6,565 bases of DNA, taken from Desulfuromonadaceae bacterium (lineage in GTDB: Bacteria > Desulfobacterota > Desulfuromonadia > Desulfuromonadales > Syntrophotaleaceae). The stretch lies in assembly GCA_021107335.1 (NCBI GenBank), contig JAIOSZ010000053.1:1-6565 (forward strand), read 5' to 3'. How positions within the stretch are numbered: position 1 is the first letter of the stretch; the number at the start of each line of letters is the position of its first letter. Under the pieces are notes generated by a model, which did not search any database, had not been told where the DNA came from, and saw nothing but the letters and a program-made list of their open reading frames with translations. This document shows positions 1 through 4,971 of the stretch, piece by piece. Both the position numbers and the translations under genes were made by a program.

Positions 1-286
1 GATCGAACCGTTCATCATCAATATTCTCGATAAAGACGGCACCCGTTATCTCAAGGCGGCCATTACCCTTGAGACCAACAACGATCCCGTCGTTGAAGAA
101 ATCACTCAGCGCATGCCGCAGATCCGTGATTCCATCCTGTTGCTAGTGGGCAATAAGACCTTCGGTGAGCTGGCCGACCTGCAAGGCAAATTACAATTGC
201 GCAGCGAACTTCGTGAACGCCTCAACAAAATTCTGACAGGTGGACGCGTTGAAAAAATTTACTTTACCGAATTTGTCGTCCAATAG
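1..286 (+). CDS. fliL: FliL, flagellar basal-body-associated protein (3' end only)
   Basis: This is the last 94 codons plus TAG stop of an ORF that enters from the left edge; the first complete codon begins at base 2. The translation reads IEPFIINILDKDGTRYLKAA near the start and ends EKIYFTEFVVQ. Both match the C-terminal periplasmic domain of FliL: the 'EPF-xVNL-x-D-x-G-x-RYLK' strand and the 'V-x-x-VYFTDFVVQ' ending are family hallmarks. FliL is a single-pass inner-membrane protein that surrounds or supports the MotAB stator and influences motor torque. The cytoplasmic N-terminus and membrane segment lie outside the window, so they cannot be assessed. The stop is 8 bases before the fliM start, and its last bases form part of the fliM ribosome binding site, consistent with co-translation. 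Identification is supported both by the sequence and by the downstream fliM. Confidence 0.93.
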   Translation, partial: IEPFIINILDKDGTRYLKAAITLETNNDPVVEEITQRMPQIRDSILLLVGNKTFGELADLQGKLQLRSELRERLNKILTGGRVEKIYFTEFVVQ

Positions 287-294
287 AGGCCCCT

Positions 295-1299
295 GTGGAA
301 CGCATTCTATCCAAAGATGAAATTGCCGAACTGCTCTCGGCGGTACGCGCCGGAGACATTGTCGTTGAGGGCGAATTAAGCGCCGCCGGTGGTGGGTCGA
401 GAGTCAATAGTCTCGACCTGGTTTTCAGCCATAGCAGCCGCAAGTGCAAATTCGAAAATTTCGATATTGTGCTCGATACCTTCGCTCGTAACTACAGCAT
501 CTCGCTGACCAATTGCCTGCAACATTCCATTTTGGTCCAACGAGAAGCGATCGAGGCTTACGAGTTCGAAGGTTTTCTGCAACGGCTTAGCGGACATGAA
601 GCGATCGGCATTATAAGTCTCGAGCCTCTGCGTTGGGGGGGACTGTTGGTTTTCAGTGACGCCCTCTCTTTTTATCTGGTGGAGAAACAGCTGGGAGGTA
701 ATGCGGATGCTCAACAGATTCTGCCCAATCGACCTTTATCCGCTATCGAACGCTCCGTCTTAAGAAGATCCTTTGATGATGCCTGTCTCGATCTGACGAA
801 AGCCTTTCTGCCCCTGGAAGAGCTCGACAGCTCGTTGGTCAAAATTGAAGGCAACCCGCGACTGGTCAATATCGTCCCCCCCGATACTCAAGTTATAGTC
901 TGTCGTTTTACGGTCTCGATTGGTACGTTGTCCGGGAAAATCAGTCTGGCGATTCCTTTGCCCGCTCTAGAGCCACTACGGGAAAAGATGCGCGATCAGA
1001 TGGGCCCCTTGAATAAACAAGCCGACCAGGGCTGGAAGCTGAAAATCGAGGACGCACTGACCGAAATGGAAACGGATATCGCGGCCCAGTTAGCACAAAT
1101 AGCGTTGCCGGTTCGGGATATTCTCAACTTTCAGGTCGGTGACATCATCGATTTGGGACAAGACCCATCCGGTCCCCTGACAGTACTAGTTGAAGACAAG
1201 GCCAAGTTCATTGCCCGAGCCGGAGTCTTCAAGGGGAAAAAGGCCGTCCGCCTCACCGAGCGCATTAAATCTAAAACAAATTCTCAATCGAAGGACTAA
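295..1299 (+). CDS. fliM: FliM, flagellar motor switch protein
   Basis: FliM is the C-ring protein that binds phosphorylated CheY and passes the signal to FliG. The 334-residue product has the expected three parts. Residues 4-14 (ILSKDEIAELL) are the CheY-binding peptide, consensus LSQxEIDALL. Residues about 45-235 form the CheC-like middle domain, including the LEPLR segment at 109-113 and NPRLVNIVPP at 187-196. Residues about 250-325 form the SpoA domain shared with FliN (LNFQVGDIIDLG at 277-288). Length is normal for the family. The start is GTG at 295, preceded by AGAGG at 285-289 with 5 bases of spacing, and it places the CheY peptide at the extreme N-terminus as expected. One oddity is that the middle-domain GGxG motif that contacts FliG reads GGNA at 134-137. 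A run of seven G lies at 635-641. The identification is secure. Confidence 0.97.
   Translation: MERILSKDEIAELLSAVRAGDIVVEGELSAAGGGSRVNSLDLVFSHSSRKCKFENFDIVLDTFARNYSISLTNCLQHSILVQREAIEAYEFEGFLQRLSGHEAIGIISLEPLRWGGLLVFSDALSFYLVEKQLGGNADAQQILPNRPLSAIERSVLRRSFDDACLDLTKAFLPLEELDSSLVKIEGNPRLVNIVPPDTQVIVCRFTVSIGTLSGKISLAIPLPALEPLREKMRDQMGPLNKQADQGWKLKIEDALTEMETDIAAQLAQIALPVRDILNFQVGDIIDLGQDPSGPLTVLVEDKAKFIARAGVFKGKKAVRLTERIKSKTNSQSKD
635..641 (+). repeat. Seven-G homopolymer inside fliM
   Basis: Seven consecutive G bases encode the W-G-G segment at residues 114-116, one of the two longest G runs noticed in the window. A one-base slip here would truncate FliM before its GGNA loop and SpoA domain. 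Length 7 is at the low end for known slippage tracts. Confidence 0.9.
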
Positions 1300-1311
1300 A
1301 GGAATCTCACC

Positions 1312-1626
1312 ATGCCGACCAACCAAGAGCCCAATCAAGCCCAGGCGAACCCGGCCATCACCGAAAATAAGGAACTCGGATTTTTGCTGGATATTCCCTT
1401 ACAGGTATCGGTGGAAATCGGCCGTTCGAAAATCCTGATCAAAGACTTGTTGCAAATGCAGGAAGGTTCCATCATCGAACTAGACAAACTTTCCGGCGAA
1501 CCTCTCGACCTGTATGTCAACTCACGGTTAATCGCCCGAGGCGAGGCAGTGCTGGTTAAGGATAAATATGGTATTCGCCTGACCGAGGTGGTCAGTCCGT
1601 CCGAACGTATCGAGAACCTGGGATAA
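1312..1626 (+). CDS. fliN: FliN, flagellar motor switch protein
   Basis: FliN forms the bottom of the cytoplasmic C-ring with FliM and docks the FliH-FliI export ATPase complex. The 104-residue protein is almost entirely one SpoA domain: LLDIPLQVSVEIG at 25-37, LIKDLLQMQEGSIIELDKL at 42-60, GEPLDLYVNSRLIARGEAV at 62-80 and YGIRLTEVVSPSERI at 86-100. These are near-consensus for the family. Only about 22 polar residues precede the domain, so this is the short FliN type without the long acidic N-terminal extension seen in enteric bacteria, and it is not the CheC-fused FliY type. The ATG at 1312 has a good ribosome binding site, AAAGGAA at 1298-1304, overlapping the end of fliM; the gap from the fliM stop is 12 bases. 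Nothing appears truncated or disrupted. Confidence 0.97.
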   Translation: MPTNQEPNQAQANPAITENKELGFLLDIPLQVSVEIGRSKILIKDLLQMQEGSIIELDKLSGEPLDLYVNSRLIARGEAVLVKDKYGIRLTEVVSPSERIENLG

Positions 1627-1632
1627 CCGACC

Positions 1633-2007
1633 ATGCCCCTCTGTTTACTGCTGATACTATTACCCGCAACGGTCCATGCAGGGGCCGAGGCTCCCGATCC
1701 ATTGATCGGCAATGGTTTGCGCATGGTGGCCGGCCTGCTGTTGGTCCTCGGCCTGATGCTATTGCTCTTTGCTCTGAGTAAACGGGGCCTGCGCTGGTTG
1801 CCTGGCAGCCGCGAAGGGCGCATCCATATTCGGGAAACCCGGCCACTAGGCGGCAAAAAAGCTCTTTGCCTGGTCGAAGTGCAAGGCCGCGAACTCCTCA
1901 TTGGGGTCAGTAACGAGCGTATCGAACTCCTTTGCGAGCTCGATTCCCCGCCGGGCCAATCCTTTGAACAGACCCTGCAGAACCAGAACCGAGAAAGTCG
2001 TAAATGA
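1633..2007 (+). CDS. fliO: FliO, flagellar export gate assembly protein
   Basis: FliO is a small inner-membrane protein that helps FliP assemble into the export gate and is not itself part of the mature pore. The 124-residue product starts with a short hydrophobic stretch ending TVHAGA (residues 1-18), which looks like a signal peptide that could be cut after A16. A second hydrophobic span at about 31-49 is the conserved membrane segment. The cytoplasmic domain follows: RETRPLGGKKALCLVEVQGRELLIGV, residues 67-92, fits the FliO pattern of a 'lgpk-x-LvlVevgdr-x-LLiGv' strand pair. FliO is poorly conserved, so position between fliN and fliP carries much of the weight. The start is 6 bases past the fliN stop with only a weak GGGA-type ribosome binding site at 1620-1623, implying coupling to fliN. 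The TGA stop overlaps the fliP ATG by 4 bases. Confidence 0.92.
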   Translation: MPLCLLLILLPATVHAGAEAPDPLIGNGLRMVAGLLLVLGLMLLLFALSKRGLRWLPGSREGRIHIRETRPLGGKKALCLVEVQGRELLIGVSNERIELLCELDSPPGQSFEQTLQNQNRESRK

Positions 2008-2747
2008 AACGCCTCATCACCATCGCCATCACCGCCACTCTGCTGATGCTGCCCCTGTTGGTTCAAGCCGAGGGTTTGCCAAGCATCACCGTCGGCATCG
2101 GTCAAGCGGCCGATCCCGGCGAGACCTCCACCGCCCTGCAGATCTTGCTGGTACTGACCGTCCTTTCCATGGCGCCGGCTATCTTGCTGATGACCACGGC
2201 CTTCATCCGCATCGTGGTGGTGCTGTCTTTCGTTCGCCAGGCGATGGGTACTCAACAGATGCCACCGAATCAGATCATCATCGGTTTAGCGCTGTTTTTA
2301 ACCTTTTTTGTCATGGCACCGGTTTTTACCCAGGTCAACGACAACGCCCTGCAACCGTATCTTGACAAACAGATCAGCCAGGAACAGGCCCTGACTGCAG
2401 CGGTCATCCCCATGCGTGAGTTCATGTTCAAACAGACCAAGGAAACAGAACTTGAATTGCTGATGGAGATCGCCGGTCAGCCGGCACCGGACAACATGGA
2501 AGACGTGCCGACCATGACCCTGATTCCCGCCTTTATGCTGTCGGAACTCAAGCGGGCCTTTCAGATCGGCTTTATGGTCTATATCCCCTTTTTAGTCGTT
2601 GACATGGTGGTTGCCTCGGTCCTGATGTCCATGGGTATGATGATGCTGCCTCCGGTTATTATCTCCCTGCCCTTTAAATTATTGCTCTTTGTCCTGGTCG
2701 ACGGCTGGAACTTGGTGGTTAGCTCTTTGGTCCAGAGCTTCTTCTGA
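2004..2747 (+). CDS. fliP: FliP, flagellar type III export gate protein
   Basis: FliP makes five of the subunits of the FliPQR export channel in the MS ring. The 247-residue protein has a cleavable-type signal peptide at 1-22 (positive MKR, hydrophobic core, VQA before E23). Next comes the first FliP signature at about 60-107, with LLMTTAFIRIVVVLSFVRQA, MGTQQMPPNQ and GLALFLTFFVMAP. The second signature, at about 174-235, carries IPAFMLSELKRAFQIGF and ISLPFKLLLFVLVDGW. Methionines 212-214 (GMMMLPP) are the methionine loop described in Salmonella as the gasket closing the channel. Four membrane spans are expected, at about 45-75, 90-108, 185-208 and 215-245. Length is normal. The ATG overlaps the fliO stop as ATGA with only a weak upstream GAG, so initiation probably depends on coupling. 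A 42-base gap with a possible hairpin follows. Confidence 0.98.
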   Translation: MKRLITIAITATLLMLPLLVQAEGLPSITVGIGQAADPGETSTALQILLVLTVLSMAPAILLMTTAFIRIVVVLSFVRQAMGTQQMPPNQIIIGLALFLTFFVMAPVFTQVNDNALQPYLDKQISQEQALTAAVIPMREFMFKQTKETELELLMEIAGQPAPDNMEDVPTMTLIPAFMLSELKRAFQIGFMVYIPFLVVDMVVASVLMSMGMMMLPPVIISLPFKLLLFVLVDGWNLVVSSLVQSFF

Positions 2748-2769
2748 GTAGGATCAACCGTAATCCTGC
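2748..2769 (+). other. Possible hairpin in the fliP-fliQ gap
   Basis: Directly after the fliP stop, bases 2748-2754 (GTAGGAT) can pair with 2763-2769 (ATCCTGC): seven pairs including one T-G wobble around an 8-base loop. The tail that follows is CCCATTAAAAGG, not a run of T, so this does not look like an intrinsic terminator. An RNA stability or processing element inside the polycistronic transcript is possible, and chance is also possible given the short stem. Confidence 0.35.
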
Positions 2770-2789
2770 CCCATTAAAAGGAAACCTCC

Positions 2790-3059
2790 ATGAGCCCTGA
2801 ATTTGTCACCGGCCTCGGACGCCAGGCTATCGAAACAATTTTACTGGTCGCGGCCCCCATGCTGCTGGCCGGACTTTGCGTCGGTCTGCTGGTCAGTATC
2901 TTTCAAGCAGCGACCCAGATCAACGAACAGACCATGACCTTTATTCCAAAGATCGTTGCGGTCTTCGTCACCCTGCTGATCTTCGCCCCCTGGATGATCA
3001 AGGTCCTAGTCGGTTTCACGACAGGCGTGCTGACCGGCATCGCCACCGTTGGCGGCTGA
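2790..3059 (+). CDS. fliQ: FliQ, flagellar type III export gate protein
   Basis: FliQ is the small two-helix membrane subunit, four copies of which wrap the FliP-FliR core of the export gate. The 89-residue product is the standard family length. It has hydrophobic hairpin segments at about 16-40 and 52-82, joined by the conserved loop SIFQAATQINEQTMTFIPKI (36-55), the recognised FliQ/SctS signature. Start choice is clear: ATG at 2790 has AAGGA at 2778-2782 with 7 bases of spacing. This independent ribosome binding site, after the longest gap so far in the operon, suggests FliQ is not coupled to FliP, in keeping with its different copy number. The TGA stop at 3057-3059 forms part of the likely fliR ribosome binding site. 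Confidence 0.98.
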   Translation: MSPEFVTGLGRQAIETILLVAAPMLLAGLCVGLLVSIFQAATQINEQTMTFIPKIVAVFVTLLIFAPWMIKVLVGFTTGVLTGIATVGG

Positions 3060-3061
3060 GG
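3057..3061 (+). promoter_or_regulatory. Ribosome binding site deciding the fliR start
   Basis: TGAGG overlaps the fliQ stop and lies 6 bases before GTG 3068, an ordinary spacing. It is 21 bases before the first in-frame ATG of the conserved region at 3083, too far, and the intervening pyrimidine-rich bases CCTTTTCCCGCC contain no alternative site. This favours the GTG start for fliR. Confidence 0.6.
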
Positions 3062-3067
3062 CCTATC

Positions 3068-3853
3068 GTGCCTTTTCCCGCCATGTCCACCGAGACTTTC
3101 GGCCTATTTCTGGTCTGTGCCTCCCGAGTTGCCGCCTTGATGAGCAGCATACCGGTTTTCAGCAGCGCCCAGACCCCTATGCAGTTAAAGGCCGGCCTAT
3201 CCTTGACCCTGTCCCTGCTGGTTTTCCCCATCGTCTCACCGTTGGTACCGAACCTGCCCCAGACCCCCATCGGCTTAGCTCTGCTCGTTAGCCAAGAAGC
3301 CCTGCTCGGTTTCATCCTCGGCTTTATGGGCCGATTAATTTTCACCGCCGTCGAATTCGGCGGCACCATCATCGGCTACCAGATGGGTTTTGCCGCCGCC
3401 AACGTCTTCGACCCGCAGAACCAACGTCAGATATCACTGATGTCCCAGTTTCAAAGCGTCTTCGCCATTCTGCTGTTTCTGGCCCTTGATGTCCATCATC
3501 TGTTCCTACGGGCGATCGTTCACTCTTATCGGCTGTTGCCACCGGGAGAGCTCGATCTTTCCGGAGGTGCGGTCCCATTTCTGCTGGACCTGACGGGCAA
3601 CATGTTCACTCTCGCGGTCCGTTTCAGCGCCCCGGTTTTGGCACTATTGCTGTTATCAGGCCTGGTGCTCGGCATTATGTCCAGAGTCTTTCCTCAGCTC
3701 AATGTCTTCATGCTGTCCTACCCGATCAACATAGGGCTCGCCCTGATTGTCATAGGTTTGACATTCCAGATGGTTTCCACCCTGCTTACACGGGAATTCA
3801 GCCTGCTCGGCGACCGCTTTGTACACATGTTCCAACTACTGGGGGGGACTTAA
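3068..3853 (+). CDS. fliR: FliR, flagellar type III export gate protein
   Basis: FliR is the single-copy subunit completing the FliP5-FliQ4-FliR1 export gate. From GTG 3068 the product is 261 residues, the usual FliR length, and hydrophobic along almost its whole length. Recognisable parts are LFLVCASRVAALMSSIPVFS (13-32), the GGTIIGYQMGFAAANVFDPQ plug-loop region (98-117, typically GfaxAxxxDPqxxxq) and FPQLNVFMLSYPINIGLALI (208-227). GTG is chosen because TGAGG at 3057-3061 is well spaced and because the added MPFPA matches the few residues that normally precede the first helix. ATG 3083 (256 residues) is the alternative. A far-upstream ATG at 2876 lies inside fliQ and would add 64 mostly polar residues, so it is rejected. 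The gene ends in seven G, then ACT TAA, directly against flhB and in the same reading frame. Confidence 0.96.
   Translation: MPFPAMSTETFGLFLVCASRVAALMSSIPVFSSAQTPMQLKAGLSLTLSLLVFPIVSPLVPNLPQTPIGLALLVSQEALLGFILGFMGRLIFTAVEFGGTIIGYQMGFAAANVFDPQNQRQISLMSQFQSVFAILLFLALDVHHLFLRAIVHSYRLLPPGELDLSGGAVPFLLDLTGNMFTLAVRFSAPVLALLLLSGLVLGIMSRVFPQLNVFMLSYPINIGLALIVIGLTFQMVSTLLTREFSLLGDRFVHMFQLLGGT
3841..3847 (+). repeat. Seven-G homopolymer at the end of fliR
   Basis: Seven consecutive G bases encode L-G-G just before the final T codon and TAA of fliR. The run lies 6 bases before the flhB ATG, so it probably also serves as the purine-rich ribosome binding site for flhB, pairing with the CCUCC core through one G-U wobble. 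No better site is present upstream of flhB. Confidence 0.85.
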
Positions 3854-4915
3854 ATGGCCGACGACTCCTCCGGCGAACGTACAGAACAGGCCACAGACAA
3901 ACGTCGCACGGAGTTTCGCAACAAAGGTCAGGTGGCCCAGAGTAAAGAGATACAAACTGCGGCGATGATGGCCACCACCCTGCTGTTGTGGTTCTTCTAT
4001 GCGCCCCTGTTCTGGAACAAGCTTGCGGTATCTCTGGCTGGAACCTGGAAAATCTGCGCTTCTTTTGAGGTGACACCCAACTCCATCGTCAACCTTTTTG
4101 CGCTGGTGCTGCAACAGGGCGGTCTATTGCTGGCGCCGCCGTTTTTACTCGTAATAGTCGTCGGGTTTTTCTCCAGCGTATTACAGATCGGCTGGTTATT
4201 TACGGGCAAACCACTGCAACCCGATTTCTCCAAAATGAACCCCATTGCCGGTGTAGCCCGCTTTGTTTCCAAGAAATCACTGGTTGAAATTGTCAAATCG
4301 ATGGCAAAAATACTGCTCATCGGGGCGGTAGCCTACAAGGTGGTCTTCGACGAATTCGATCAAGCCCTGCTGCTGATCGACATGGACGTTGTCGACACGG
4401 TGCGTTTTCTCGGGCGGGTCGCTACCAACGTCCTGATCAAGTCTTGCGGCATCCTGATTCTATTGGGTCTGTTCGATTTTCTGTTCGTTCGCTGGGAAAT
4501 GGAACAGAAAATGAAGATGACTAAACAGGAACAAAAAGAAGAGTTCAAGGAAGCGGAAGGGGACCCTTATATCAAGGGCCGCATCCGTGCCTTGCAACAG
4601 GAGATGTCCCGGCGGCGCATGATGGCTGAGGTGCCCAAGGCGAACGTAATTGTGACCAACCCGACCCACCTGTCAATCGCCCTGCTCTATGATCGCCAAA
4701 CCATGGATGCCCCGCAGGTTGTGGCCAAGGGCGCCGATCATCTGGCCATGCGGATTCGTGAAATTGCCACAGAGAACCGCATACCGCTGGTAGAGAACAT
4801 ACCCATTGCCCGCGTGTTGTACAAGGTGGAGATCGGTCAACCGATCCCCGAAGAGATGTTCAAGGCCGTGGCGGAGATACTGGCTTATGTTTACGGACTG
4901 CCAGGTCGAAAATAA
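3854..4915 (+). CDS. flhB: FlhB, flagellar export substrate-specificity switch
   Basis: FlhB is the inner-membrane export component whose cytoplasmic domain switches secretion from rod/hook to filament substrates. The 353-residue product opens with the typical GERTEQATDKRRTEFRNKGQ (7-26) and QVAQSKE. Four membrane spans follow at about 33-52, 87-112, 147-172 and 190-212, then a charged linker (MEQKMKMTKQEQKEEFKEAEGDP, about 215-238). The cytoplasmic domain contains the self-cleavage site N269-P270-T271-H272, where the backbone breaks between N and P. The family ending EMFKAVAEILAYVYGL is at 334-349, so the protein is full length. The ATG touches the fliR TAA with no gap, and initiation probably relies on the G-rich 3841-3847 and on coupling. 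Oddities are ENIPIARVLYKVEIG (314-328), where the usual lysine of 'ENKPLAR' is isoleucine and the stretch before VEIG seems one residue short. The flagellar rather than virulence family is shown by its neighbours. Confidence 0.97.
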   Translation: MADDSSGERTEQATDKRRTEFRNKGQVAQSKEIQTAAMMATTLLLWFFYAPLFWNKLAVSLAGTWKICASFEVTPNSIVNLFALVLQQGGLLLAPPFLLVIVVGFFSSVLQIGWLFTGKPLQPDFSKMNPIAGVARFVSKKSLVEIVKSMAKILLIGAVAYKVVFDEFDQALLLIDMDVVDTVRFLGRVATNVLIKSCGILILLGLFDFLFVRWEMEQKMKMTKQEQKEEFKEAEGDPYIKGRIRALQQEMSRRRMMAEVPKANVIVTNPTHLSIALLYDRQTMDAPQVVAKGADHLAMRIREIATENRIPLVENIPIARVLYKVEIGQPIPEEMFKAVAEILAYVYGLPGRK

Positions 4916-4916
4916 T

Positions 4917-4960
4917 TTGTTTTCATCCAAAGTTTCCGGATGGACACTAATTTCAAACAA
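4917..4960 (+). other. Nested inverted repeats in the flhB-flhA gap
   Basis: The 56-base gap between flhB and flhA contains TTGTTT at 4917-4922 matched by AAACAA at 4955-4960, and inside this CATCC at 4924-4928 matched by GGATG at 4938-4942 with a 9-base loop. The outer right arm overlaps the first two bases of the flhA ribosome binding site. Stems are short and the outer one is AT-rich, so a folded RNA is only a possibility. No sigma-54, sigma-28 or clear sigma-70 promoter was recognised here. Confidence 0.25.
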
Positions 4961-4963
4961 GGA
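4959..4963 (+). promoter_or_regulatory. Ribosome binding site for flhA
   Basis: AAGGA lies 8 bases before ATG 4972. It is an independent initiation site, as expected after the longest gap in the window, and it fixes the start that gives the standard FlhA N-terminus. Confidence 0.75.
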
Positions 4964-4971
4964 TAGGCTTC

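Noticed and set aside
1..4. Window begins exactly with GATC, suggesting a cloning-site boundary
   Set aside because: A four-base match at an edge is weak evidence, and the fliL frame runs through it normally.
1335..2255. 306-codon open frame on the - strand across fliN, fliO and fliP
   Set aside because: It is antisense to three clearly conserved genes. Its translation is biased, with H/Q/G/D-rich and S/R-rich stretches typical of a mirrored coding frame, and it resembles no known domain.
2876..3067. N-terminal extension of fliR from ATG 2876
   Set aside because: It overlaps fliQ in another frame and would add 64 largely polar, arginine-rich residues absent from FliR proteins.
4916..4971. 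Possible internal promoter in the flhB-flhA gap
   Set aside because: TGGACAC at 4941-4947 hints at a sigma-54 -24 element, but no GC follows at the required spacing, and no sigma-28 pattern is present.
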